The notes beneath the pieces were generated by a model that saw only the letters and a program-made list of their open reading frames with translations, was not told where the DNA came from and made no database searches. This document shows, piece after piece, positions 8,650-16,495 of a DNA stretch of 64,000 nucleotides. Source of the stretch: Candidatus Methylomirabilota bacterium (GTDB taxonomy: Bacteria; Methylomirabilota; Methylomirabilia; Rokubacteriales; CSP1-6); the NCBI GenBank assembly GCA_035764725.1, contig DASTYT010000131.1:1-64000 (forward strand), given 5' to 3'. How positions within the stretch are numbered: the stretch's first letter is position 1; every line of letters begins with the position of its first letter. A program made the position numbers and the translations under genes.

Positions 8650-10178
8650 GACGAACCTCCTTGCCACGCCACCCGGCGCAGCGTCATCACGGCCGTGACC
8701 GCCGCGGCCAATACCACCGCCGCGCCGATCACCGCCGTCATCTCGAGCCCCTGTGCGAAGGCCTCCCGGGCACGTGCCATCAGCTCCACGCCCAGCGGGC
8801 CCCCGACGCTGGCCGCCGCCGAGAGCGCCCCGCCCAGCGTGGCTCGCGCCGTCTCGGCCTTCTCCGCGGGGATACCCGCGGGCAGCGCCTCCGCCATCAT
8901 CCCGCGGTACACCGCCGCGCCGATACTTCCCAGGATCGCGATGCCGAGCGCCCCGCCCAGCTCGGCGCTGGTCTCCGACATAGCGGAGGCCGCGCCGGCT
9001 CGTTCGGGCGGTGCGCTCGCCACGATCATGTCCGTGGCCAGGATGTACACGGGCGCCAGGCCCAGCAGCACCACGATGGAGCCGATCACGATGGGGGGAA
9101 GTCCGTACTCCCCGTCCACCCAGGTGAGCACGCTCAACCCGACGGCGCAAATGATCAGCCCGCCCGCCATCATGAGCCACGGCCGCACGTGCCGCAGCAC
9201 CACCGGCGTCAGCAGCGAGCCCACGATGAACGCGGCAGAAGACGGCACCGTCCAGAGCCCGGCGGCGAGCGGCGAGAGCCCCAGCACGAGCTGGAGGAAC
9301 TGGGCCATGAAGAAGAACACGCCGTACATCACGAAGAACGCCAGGGTGTTGATGCCGAGCGAGGCGCTGAAGGCCGCGCGCTCGAAGAGGCCCAGATCGA
9401 TCAGCGGGTCTTCGGGTTGGCGCTGACGGCGGATGAAGGCGGCGCCCAGCAGGACGCCGACGCCGATCGACGCGAGCGGCGTGTGCCCCAGGCCGTACTC
9501 CGCGATGCGTTTCACGCCGAAGATCACCGCGAGGATCGCGAACAGGGACAGCGCCGCGCTCGGGATGTCGAAGTGGCCAGGCTGCTCTTCGCGAAACTCG
9601 GGCAGGAGCATCGGGCCCAGCACGAGCAGCAGCGCCATCGCCGGCACCGCGAGCAGGAACACGGAGCCCCACCAGAAATGCGCGAGCAGCATGCCGCCAA
9701 GCAGCGGGCCCAGGATGCCGCCGATGGAGAAGCTCGTGGTCCAGATGCCGATGGCGGCCGTGCGCTGGCGCGGGTCGTGGAACATGTTGCGGATCAGCGA
9801 GAGCGTGGACGGCATGAGCGTGGCGCCGGCCACGCCCAGCACCGCGCGCGCGGCGATCAGCGTGCCCGCGCTCGTGGCGAAGGCGGCGAGCACGGACGCC
9901 GCGCCGAACGCGGTCGCGCCCATCAGGAGCAGGCGGCGCCGGCCGATGCGATCGCCCAGCGTGCCCATGGTGATCAGCGAGCCCGCGATCAAGAAGCCGT
10001 AGATGTCCACGATCCACAGCAGCTGGGACGCGCTGGGCGCCAGCGCGGCGCTCAGCGACGGCACCGCGAGGTTGAGCACGGTGAGGTCCATCGCCACCAG
10101 CAGACAGGGCAAGACAAGCACGGCGAGCCCCATCCACTCGCGGCGGCCGGCCTTCTGGGTGTCGATCGGCGCACTCAT
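8646..10178 (-). CDS. MFS transporter, DHA2 (14-helix, EmrB/QacA-like) family
   Basis: 510 residues with about fourteen membrane helices. The signature LLWIVDIYGFLIAGSLITMG and the loop GTLGDRIGRRRLLL mark the DHA2 drug/proton antiporter branch; motif C-like GVAGATLMPSTLSL follows in helix 5. No membrane-fusion protein is encoded nearby, so it may work alone in the inner membrane. It overlaps the VOC gene by four bases. A possible -10 (TAGGCT) lies on this strand at 10237-10242 with a weak TGGCGC 17 bases upstream. Substrate unknown. Confidence 0.88.
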   Translation of the reverse strand: MSAPIDTQKAGRREWMGLAVLVLPCLLVAMDLTVLNLAVPSLSAALAPSASQLLWIVDIYGFLIAGSLITMGTLGDRIGRRRLLLMGATAFGAASVLAAFATSAGTLIAARAVLGVAGATLMPSTLSLIRNMFHDPRQRTAAIGIWTTSFSIGGILGPLLGGMLLAHFWWGSVFLLAVPAMALLLVLGPMLLPEFREEQPGHFDIPSAALSLFAILAVIFGVKRIAEYGLGHTPLASIGVGVLLGAAFIRRQRQPEDPLIDLGLFERAAFSASLGINTLAFFVMYGVFFFMAQFLQLVLGLSPLAAGLWTVPSSAAFIVGSLLTPVVLRHVRPWLMMAGGLIICAVGLSVLTWVDGEYGLPPIVIGSIVVLLGLAPVYILATDMIVASAPPERAGAASAMSETSAELGGALGIAILGSIGAAVYRGMMAEALPAGIPAEKAETARATLGGALSAAASVGGPLGVELMARAREAFAQGLEMTAVIGAAVVLAAAVTAVMTLRRVAWQGGSS

Positions 10179-10288
10179 CTCACACCTGTCCTCATGGGAT
10201 GGTCGAGCGGTCCCCGCCGATTCGACAGGGCTGAGCCTCTAGCCTATGTCGCGACCCCTCCCCGCGCCAGATCGCCGCCTCGAAGCCG

Positions 10289-10513
10289 TTGGATACGGGG
10301 CCTAGCGGCCCTGTGCTAGGCTCCCCGGAAGCCCCCGACCGCTGCGTGGTGTGCGGCCGCCCGATGCGGCCCCGAAAGGGCAAGATGGCGTGCTCGAGTA
10401 CGTGTCGCTGGCGGCGTCTCCAGCACCGGCGGCGCACTGCGGTGCGCGACGGCCTGCTTCTGCTCCGCGCCGAGGTTGACGACATGCTCGCCCTGGTGGA
10501 ACGGCGACGGTGA
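10289..10513 (+). CDS. small zinc-ribbon protein
   Basis: 74 residues from a TTG, or about 66 residues from the GTG at 10313. A zinc ribbon is clear: CVVCGRPMRPRKGKMACSST, where the spacing is C-x2-C-x12-C-x3-C, followed by CRWRRLQHRRRTA and a short amphipathic helix. The basic tail suggests nucleic-acid binding. It ends 55 bases before the solute-binding protein gene. The start codon is not certain because no good ribosome site is visible before either candidate. Confidence 0.6.
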   Translation: MDTGPSGPVLGSPEAPDRCVVCGRPMRPRKGKMACSSTCRWRRLQHRRRTAVRDGLLLLRAEVDDMLALVERRR

Positions 10514-10568
10514 GGGCCATCCAGCGGTGGGCAACTCTTGGTCTCAACAAGTTCAGGGAGGACCCCTG

Positions 10569-11564
10569 ATGGAGCGACGGACCTTCCTGGCGATGGTCTC
10601 AGGGGGTCTCCTCGCCGCGCCGCTCGCCGCCGAGGCGCAGCCATCCTCCGACATCCCTCGGATCGGCTTCCTGTCGCTCAATCTCACTGCCGGCGATACT
10701 CGACCCCGCGAGGCGCTCTTCCAAGGGCTGCGTGATCTTGGCTACGTCGAAGGGAAGAACCTGGTCATCGAGTACCGTGACGCTCAGGGAAGGCCCGACC
10801 GATTCCCCGCGCTGGCCGCTGAACTCGCGGCGCTCAACGTGAGGCTCATCCTGACCGGCGGCGGTACCCTCGGGGCCCTGGCCGCCAAGCGGGCGACATC
10901 AACTATCCCGGTCGTCTTCGGCGCGGCTGGCGATCCCGTGAGCGAGGGACTTGTCGCGAGCTTCGCTCGGCCCGGCGGTAATGTTACCGGTTTGGCGGTC
11001 AACTCACCGGAGCTGGCCAGCAAGTCGCTGGAGCTGCTCAAGCAGGCGATTCCGGGGCTGAGTCGGGTGGCCCTGCTCCACAAGCCGGATGCGGCGCCTC
11101 CGGCCGTCACAAAGGAGCGACTCAAGACTTGGGACGCCGCCGCGCGGGCGCTGAGCATGCGACTGCAGGTGGTCGAGGCACGTGATCCGGAGGACTTCGC
11201 GCGGGCCTTCTCGGACATGACCCGGGAGCGGGCGGGCGCGCTGACGGTGGTTTCGACCCCGGTCTTCGACGCTGCGCCACGGCGCCTGGTCGAGTTGGCG
11301 GCGAGGAACCGGCTGCCGGCCGTCTACACGTTCAGGCCTTTTGCCGATACCGGCGGCCTCATGTCCTACGGGCCGGACATCTCCGATCTCTTTCGCCGGG
11401 CCGCGACCTACGTGGACAAGATCCTCAAGGGGGCCAAGCCCGGCGACCTGCCCGTCGAGCAGCCGACCAAGTTCGAGTTGGTCATCAACCTCAAGACCGC
11501 CAAGGCGCTCGGCCTGACGATCCCGCCGTCGCTGCTGGCGCGGGCGGATCAGGTGATCGAGTGA
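10569..11564 (+). CDS. ABC transporter substrate-binding protein, TrpX/DUF534 family
   Basis: 331 residues (ABC_sub_bind, PF04392). The start ATG follows GGGAGG. The N-terminus MERRTFLAMVSGGLLAAPLA is a likely Tat-type signal with a twin arginine. IGFLSLNLTAG opens the type-I periplasmic fold; GDPVSEGLVASFARPGGNVTG and KFELVINLKTAKALGLTIPP are diagnostic of the family. No permease or ATPase gene is next to it, so it is an orphan. Members bind amino acids or aromatic compounds; the ligand here is unknown. Confidence 0.88.
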   Translation: MERRTFLAMVSGGLLAAPLAAEAQPSSDIPRIGFLSLNLTAGDTRPREALFQGLRDLGYVEGKNLVIEYRDAQGRPDRFPALAAELAALNVRLILTGGGTLGALAAKRATSTIPVVFGAAGDPVSEGLVASFARPGGNVTGLAVNSPELASKSLELLKQAIPGLSRVALLHKPDAAPPAVTKERLKTWDAAARALSMRLQVVEARDPEDFARAFSDMTRERAGALTVVSTPVFDAAPRRLVELAARNRLPAVYTFRPFADTGGLMSYGPDISDLFRRAATYVDKILKGAKPGDLPVEQPTKFELVINLKTAKALGLTIPPSLLARADQVIE

Positions 11565-11647
11565 CAAAGAGCGCATGATCGTGGATCGAGCATCCGCGTG
11601 AGCTGCTGGCCGGGGGTGGTCCTACCGGGACGTGATCTTATCGGGTC

Positions 11648-12568
11648 TTACCGGTCGCGCGCCGCCAGCGCCTCGCGCATCGCCCGCAGCCCCTCGGCGG
11701 CGCCGCGAAGGCGCGCCCGCACCCGGGCTTGCGCCTTCGCCACGTTGAGGCCGCCGGCCAGCGGGCGCGCGGCGGGCTGGGCCAGCTCGGCGGTCTTCAC
11801 CGGCGTGAGCGCCGAGCCGTCCAGCTCGAACGTCTTCACGATGAGCTGGGCGAAGGCCCAGCGGTCGAGCGTCTCGCTGCCCGCCACGTGGAAGAGGCCC
11901 TCAGCGCCCTGCTCGCAGAGCTCCACGCTGGCCGCGGCCAGGTCCGGGTTGTACGTAGAGCTGGCGCGCTGATCCGACGCGGGGCGGAACGGGCGGCCCT
12001 CCCGGCAGGCGCGGATGAGCTGGTAGACGAAGTTCTTCTCCTGCGCCTCCGGCCCGTACACCACGCTGGTGCGCAGCACGAGCGCGCGCGGGATCGCGTC
12101 CAGCAGCGCGCGCTCGCCTTCGAGCTTGCTGCGGCCGTAGACGTTGAGCGGCCGGGCCGTATCCTCCTCCTTGAACGGGCCGCCCACGCCGTCGAACACG
12201 TAGTCCGTGGAGTAGTAGACGAAGCGCGCGCCGAGCCGCTGGCCCATCCGCGCCAGGTGCAGCGGCGCGTCGCGGTTGAGCCGCATGGCCTCGTCGGGAT
12301 GCGCCTCGCAGTAGTCCACGTGGCTGAGCCCCGCCGGGCAGAAGATCCAGTCGGGCTTCACGAACATCACCGCGTGCTCGACCGCGTCCACGCTGGTCAC
12401 GTCCAGCGGCCAGGCGCCCTCAACCGGATGCGCGGCGTAGGTGCCCGTAGCTTCGTGGCCGCGGGTGCGCAGGGCTTCCATGAGAGCGCCGCCCACCTGG
12501 CCGGAGGCGCCCACGACCAGCGCGCGCGCCGGCCTCACATTCCCGGAGCCCATCACGGGTTGCGCCAT
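11648..12568 (-). CDS. dTDP-4-dehydrorhamnose reductase-like NAD(P)-dependent reductase
   Basis: 306 residues of the extended SDR/RmlD group. The nucleotide-binding motif GASGQVGGAL sits near residues 20-29, the catalytic pair is in YGRSKLEGER (Tyr-x3-Lys, near residue 144), and YYSTDYVFDG is typical of RmlD/sugar-nucleotide reductases. No rmlABC genes accompany it, so the substrate is open; it could also resemble a MAT2B-type protein. It is divergent from the 2-hydroxyacid dehydrogenase with a 32-base gap that holds both promoters. Confidence 0.85.
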   Translation of the reverse strand: MAQPVMGSGNVRPARALVVGASGQVGGALMEALRTRGHEATGTYAAHPVEGAWPLDVTSVDAVEHAVMFVKPDWIFCPAGLSHVDYCEAHPDEAMRLNRDAPLHLARMGQRLGARFVYYSTDYVFDGVGGPFKEEDTARPLNVYGRSKLEGERALLDAIPRALVLRTSVVYGPEAQEKNFVYQLIRACREGRPFRPASDQRASSTYNPDLAAASVELCEQGAEGLFHVAGSETLDRWAFAQLIVKTFELDGSALTPVKTAELAQPAARPLAGGLNVAKAQARVRARLRGAAEGLRAMREALAARDR

Positions 12569-12588
12569 GATTGGAGCGAGTTTACACT
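12560..12588 (+). promoter_or_regulatory. candidate sigma-70-type promoter for the 2-hydroxyacid dehydrogenase
   Basis: TTGCGC (12560-12565) and TACACT (12583-12588) are separated by 17 bases. The expected start of transcription is only about five bases before the ATG at 12601, and no Shine-Dalgarno sequence is present, so the mRNA may be almost leaderless. Confidence 0.4.
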
Positions 12589-12600
12589 GCCACTCGCCCT

Positions 12601-13557
12601 ATGCCCGCCCCGCTCGTCATTCTCTGGCACGACAACGACGCGCCCTATCGCGAGGCCATCTCGGACGCCGGCCTCGCCGGCGAGGTGCAGGTGATCGCCG
12701 TGAAGGGCGCGGCCGAGCCGCCCGCGAATCACTGGGCTCGCTGCGAGGCCCTCCTCGCCTTCCGCGCCAAGCCTGGCCTCCTCCCCAAGGCCGAGCGCCT
12801 GCGCTGGATACAGGCGCTCACCGCCGGCGTGGAGGGCTGGCTCGCCCTGCCCGATCTTCCGCCGTCGGTGACGCTTACCGGCGCGCGGGGCACGCACCGG
12901 GTGCAGATGCCGGAGAACATCCTGGGCGCGCTTTTTCACATCACCAAGCCCTACGCCGCGATCGTGGAGGACCAGAAGCAGTCGAAGTGGACGCGTCGCG
13001 TGTCGGACACGCTCGCGGGGAAGACCCTCGGCATCCTGGGCCTCGGCGCCATCGGCGTGGAGGTGGCGCGCAAGGCCGCCGCCCTCGAGATGCGCGTGAT
13101 CGGCACCAAGCTCTCGCGCGGGCCCGTCCCCCACGTCGAGCGCGTCTACTCGACGGAGGAGACGGGTGACGTGCTCGCCCAGTCCGACTTCGTGCTGCTG
13201 CTCCTTCCGGTGACGCCCGGGACGCGGGGCTACATCGACGCGGCCAAGCTTGCCAAGATGAAGCCCAGCGCGCATCTCCTCAACTTCGGGCGCGGCGAAT
13301 TGGTCGTGGACCCCGATCTCGTGGACGCGGTTCAACGAAGAGTCATCGCCGGGGCAATCCTGGACGTGTTCGCCGTGGAGCCCCTGCCCGTCGAGCATCC
13401 CTTCTGGCGGACGCCCGGCATCACCGTGCTCCCGCACATCGGGGGTCTCCATCCCCAGCGTGACACCGTGGTGGCCGAGCTGTTCGTGGAGAACCTCAAG
13501 CGCTTCCTCGCGGGCCAGCCGCTCCTCCACGCCGTCGACCGCGCGCGCGGGTACTGA
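12601..13557 (+). CDS. D-2-hydroxyacid dehydrogenase, NAD-dependent
   Basis: 318 residues. The NAD-binding loop GLGAIGVEVARKAA is near residue 147, the substrate-binding Arg is in NFGRGELVVD near residue 229, the catalytic Glu is in FAVEPLPVEHPFW near residue 260, and the His is in LPHIGG near residue 280: the full Arg-Glu-His set of the family. An upstream in-frame ATG at 12571 overlaps the divergent reductase start; 12601 matches the family start MPAPLVIL. It reduces a 2-keto acid or oxidises a D-2-hydroxyacid; which one is unknown. Confidence 0.87.
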   Translation: MPAPLVILWHDNDAPYREAISDAGLAGEVQVIAVKGAAEPPANHWARCEALLAFRAKPGLLPKAERLRWIQALTAGVEGWLALPDLPPSVTLTGARGTHRVQMPENILGALFHITKPYAAIVEDQKQSKWTRRVSDTLAGKTLGILGLGAIGVEVARKAAALEMRVIGTKLSRGPVPHVERVYSTEETGDVLAQSDFVLLLLPVTPGTRGYIDAAKLAKMKPSAHLLNFGRGELVVDPDLVDAVQRRVIAGAILDVFAVEPLPVEHPFWRTPGITVLPHIGGLHPQRDTVVAELFVENLKRFLAGQPLLHAVDRARGY

Positions 13558-13563
13558 CGCCGC

Positions 13564-14145
13564 ATGCGGTACGCGGTGGCAGGGCTGGCCGCTATTACTA
13601 TCATCAGCGGGGGCCTCGACATCGTATCCGCTCGCCTCGCCTTCGGCTGCGGCTCGCCAAACGCCCCCGCTCTCCCCCTCGCGGCCGCTAACGCGGCCGC
13701 TTGGGCGGGGTTGCGCGGCTTGAAGCGCGTGGGCATCGAGGTGATCTTCACGCCGGATCATCCGCAGCTGGCGCCCGAGGTGGTCGAGAAGCGCCTGGAG
13801 GACGCGCTGCTGGCGAGCCCCAACGCGCCCGCGCCCGATGCCAAGAGCCCGGACCGGCTGCGGCTGGTGGTGGCGGTGCGCGAGGTGAGCGGCAACGAGC
13901 TGCGTGGCTTCTATCTCCCGATGTCGGGCGCCTACGGTATCGGCTCGGTGCGGCTCACGGTGGAGCGGCAGGTCGTGGTGGTCGGCGAGCGCGGGTCGGG
14001 TGCGGGCGCGCCCATCCCCGCGCTGGTCTGGCAGGTAGAGCGTCAGGCGCGAGCGCCCTGGCGGCGCTCGGGCGCGGAGATCATGGGTCTGGTGGACGAT
14101 CTGGTCGCCAGCTTCGTGGAAGATCTCCGCGGGGACGGAGGGTAG
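13564..14145 (+). CDS. exported protein of unknown function
   Basis: 193 residues beginning six bases after the dehydrogenase stop. Residues 3-22 look like a signal peptide. Residues 24-49 are alanine/proline-rich and encoded by a palindrome-bearing stretch with no family resemblance; the ordered part begins around GLKRVGIEVIFTPDH (residue 52) and has LRLVVAVREVSGNELRGFYL and LVWQVERQARAPW. I do not recognise the family. The gene is followed two bases later by a PNPOx-like gene, so these three genes are probably one transcript. Confidence 0.6.
   Translation: MRYAVAGLAAITIISGGLDIVSARLAFGCGSPNAPALPLAAANAAAWAGLRGLKRVGIEVIFTPDHPQLAPEVVEKRLEDALLASPNAPAPDAKSPDRLRLVVAVREVSGNELRGFYLPMSGAYGIGSVRLTVERQVVVVGERGSGAGAPIPALVWQVERQARAPWRRSGAEIMGLVDDLVASFVEDLRGDGG
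13681..13700. repeat. palindrome inside a coding region
   Basis: Two copies of the self-complementary octamer GCGGCCGC are separated by TAAC, so the 20 bases can form a strong hairpin. The element lies inside the unknown exported-protein gene, between its signal peptide and its first ordered region, in a low-complexity segment unlike the rest of the gene. Confidence 0.6.
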
Positions 14146-14147
14146 TC

Positions 14148-14621
14148 ATGTCGCGATCGCTGGGCCGCGTTCTGCCGCGCGACCTGCTCGAGCTGCTCTC
14201 CCAGAAGGACCTCACGCGTCTGCTCGGCCGCGTGCTCCCGATGATCACGCTGGGGCCGGATGGGCATCCGCACCCGATGCTGTGCACCTACCTGGAGGTC
14301 CTCGCTCTCGACCCCAAGAACCTGCGCGTGGCGATCGGCCTGCGCAGCCGGAGCGCGTCGAACCTTCAGTCGCGGCGGGTCGCGACCTTCCTGTTGGTGG
14401 ATCCCGAGCGCATCGTCTATCTGAAGTGCCGGGCCGGGGCGCCGCCCCGCGTGTTCAACGGGCTGGCGCGCTTCGACATCACCGTCGAGGACGTGCTCGA
14501 GGACACGCCCGAGGAGGCGGAGGGCAGCGTGCGGATCACGAGCGGGATCAACTACTCGCCCCCGCATCGCCTCGAGTCGCGCTGGGCCAAGGAAGTGCTG
14601 GCGGCCCTCAGGGCAGACTAG
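14148..14621 (+). CDS. pyridoxamine 5'-phosphate oxidase-fold (split-barrel FMN-binding) family protein
   Basis: 157 residues. The start ATG lies two bases after the previous TAG. The sequence PMITLGPDGHPHPMLCTYLE, then ATFLLVDPERIVYLKC and the later ARFDITVEDVLED, has the alternating strand pattern of PNPOx-like split-barrel flavoproteins. It may bind FMN or F420, but no cofactor-specific residue can be assigned. It probably shares a transcript with the two genes upstream. Confidence 0.65.
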   Translation: MSRSLGRVLPRDLLELLSQKDLTRLLGRVLPMITLGPDGHPHPMLCTYLEVLALDPKNLRVAIGLRSRSASNLQSRRVATFLLVDPERIVYLKCRAGAPPRVFNGLARFDITVEDVLEDTPEEAEGSVRITSGINYSPPHRLESRWAKEVLAALRAD

Positions 14622-14640
14622 GCTCTCGCCCGATGGCCGC

Positions 14641-15366
14641 TCACGCGATCTGGTAGTCCGCCCGGATCCGTCCGTCCTCGCCCAGCAGCAGTAGTGCGAA
14701 ACCGGTCGCCGCGGCGGGGCCGCCGCCCTCGGGGACCATTTCCCAGCTCATGCGGATCATGTCGTGGTGGCCGTCGGTGAGCCCGGCCGAACGGAAGGCG
14801 AAGCCCTTGGCGCCGCAGACGTCGTAGGCGGCCTGCCACTCCGCCTCGATGCCCGCGTGGCCGTGCCGGGTGCCGGTTTCCGTGGTGAACACGGTGTCAG
14901 GCGTCCAGAGCGCGGGGAGCCGGCCCAGCCGCGCGCCGTCGTCCGTCTGGTTCCAGAAGTCGACGTAGCGGCTCACCAGGCGCTCCACCTCGGGCGCGGC
15001 CGCCCCCGGCGGCTCGCTGAACTGGCAGTCCTCCTGGATCAGGCCGGCGTCGTCCAGCACGAGCACGCTGAGGCCGGCGGCCGCGATCGCGCCGCCGCCC
15101 GCAGGCAGCATCTCCCAGACGAGTTTCACCGCGCCTCGATGCCCCGCGACCGAGCGCGGCCGGAAAACGAAGCCCCCGTCGCGCACCCACGTTTCGTTGG
15201 CACTCGCCACCCGCTGCTCGATGGCGGCGTGCCCCCGCGAGTCGAGCTCGCGGTAGCACGTTCGCCCATCTGCCGGCCAGAGCTCCGCGATGCGCCGCCG
15301 CCGGGCCTCCACGTCCCGCTCGTTCCACACCGCCACGTAGCGATCGACCAGGGCCTTGATGTCCAT
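14641..15366 (-). CDS. tandem SnoaL-like (NTF2-fold) protein
   Basis: 241 residues made of two homologous SnoaL-like domains, about 1-120 and 121-241. Repeated landmarks include VDRYVAVWNERD / VSRYVDFWNQTD, GHAAIEQRV / GHAGIEAEW, and VKLVWEMLPAGGGA / IRMSWEMVPEGGGP. Each copy is a cone-shaped alpha+beta barrel that often dimerises, so the fusion may be a built-in dimer. The ATG at 15366 is seven bases after GAGGAGG; a GTG directly before it is possible. It is divergent from an XRE regulator that may control it. No catalytic role can be assigned. Confidence 0.8.
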   Translation of the reverse strand: MDIKALVDRYVAVWNERDVEARRRRIAELWPADGRTCYRELDSRGHAAIEQRVASANETWVRDGGFVFRPRSVAGHRGAVKLVWEMLPAGGGAIAAAGLSVLVLDDAGLIQEDCQFSEPPGAAAPEVERLVSRYVDFWNQTDDGARLGRLPALWTPDTVFTTETGTRHGHAGIEAEWQAAYDVCGAKGFAFRSAGLTDGHHDMIRMSWEMVPEGGGPAAATGFALLLLGEDGRIRADYQIA

Positions 15367-15449
15367 CACGCCGCCTCCTCGATAGGTTGATGGGCTCAGT
15401 GTGGAAGCGAGGCGCGGGCCTGTCGATTACGCGGAGGTAATGGCTCGCG

Positions 15450-16328
15450 ATGGCCGCGTGGCAGCCCCGGCAACCCTCTGCTAGGCTGCCCCACAGGGTG
15501 CGCAAGGGGCCGGGAATCGGCGATCGACTGCGGGCATGGCGCGAGCGGCGCCATCTGAGCCAGATGGACCTGTCGCTCCGCGCCGAGGTGTCGTCACGCC
15601 ATCTAAGCTTTGTGGAGACGGGCCGCGCGCGGCCAGGGCGGGAGCTGATCCTGCGGCTCGCCGAGGAGCTCCAGATCCCGCTGCGCGACCGGAACGCCCT
15701 CCTGGTGTCCGCGGGCTTCGCGCCGGTGTTCCAGCACCGCCCCTTCTCGGACCCGTCCTTCGATTCGGTTCGCGCGATCCTCGAGCTGGCGCTCGAGAAG
15801 CACAAGCCCTTCCCCGCCTACGTGATCGACCGGCACTGGACGGTGGTGGCGTCGAACGCTGCGATCCCGGAGATGTACGAGGGAGTGGCGCCGAAGCTCT
15901 TACGCCAGCCGATCAACGTGATCCGGCTGATGCTGGATCCCGGTGGGATGGCGTCACGGATCGTGAACCTCGCCGCCTGGCGCGTGCATCTCCTGGCCCA
16001 GCTCCGACGGCAGCTGAGCCTCACCGCCGATCCGGTGCTGGAGCCTCTGCTGCGGGAGGCCCTCGCCTATCCGGGCGGGAGCGCGGAGGACGGGGCGCAC
16101 GCGACAGCCGACGGACCGGCCATGCCGCTCGAGATCGCGACGCGCTTCGGGCGGCTCCGATTCATGGGCGCCACCACGGTGTTCGGCACCCCGGCGGACG
16201 TGACCCTCGAGGAGATCGCCCTCGAGGTGCTCTATCCTGCCGACGCGTTCACCGAGAAGACGGTACGAGCCTTAACCGCCCCAGCCGTGAGGGCGAACCC
16301 GTCGAAGCAGCCCGCCGCCGCGCCCTGA
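15450..16328 (+). CDS. XRE-family transcriptional regulator with MmyB-like ligand domain
   Basis: 292 residues from the ATG, or 276 from a GTG at 15498. The helix-turn-helix is at about residues 23-80 (IGDRLRAWRERRHLSQMDLS, then SSRHLSFVETGRARPGRE), and the rest matches the MmyB-like PAS-type domain (YVIDRHWTVVASNAAIP). Such regulators usually control a divergent enzyme gene, here the tandem SnoaL protein. A TGGCAG / TAGGCT promoter with 17-base spacing lies inside the longer frame and points just upstream of the GTG, so the shorter, leaderless start is plausible. Confidence 0.85.
   Translation: MAAWQPRQPSARLPHRVRKGPGIGDRLRAWRERRHLSQMDLSLRAEVSSRHLSFVETGRARPGRELILRLAEELQIPLRDRNALLVSAGFAPVFQHRPFSDPSFDSVRAILELALEKHKPFPAYVIDRHWTVVASNAAIPEMYEGVAPKLLRQPINVIRLMLDPGGMASRIVNLAAWRVHLLAQLRRQLSLTADPVLEPLLREALAYPGGSAEDGAHATADGPAMPLEIATRFGRLRFMGATTVFGTPADVTLEEIALEVLYPADAFTEKTVRALTAPAVRANPSKQPAAAP
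15459..15487 (+). promoter_or_regulatory. candidate promoter for the XRE regulator
   Basis: TGGCAG (15459-15464) and TAGGCT (15482-15487, extended by TGC) are 17 bases apart. Transcription would begin about 15494, four bases before the GTG at 15498, which would make the message leaderless. The -35 is weak, so this is tentative. Confidence 0.3.
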
Positions 16329-16495
16329 TCCTACGCGCACGCTCCCCGAAGTAGTCGATGACTTGATCGATCCGCCGCGGCGAGTCGTTCTTGATGAGTC
16401 TCAGCATGACCGTGAGACGTATTCAAGGCGGGTGCCATTTACAGGGTTCGCATTTCCGGCCCCTTGCGAGACGCCGGGGAAGACTTGGGACGTTT

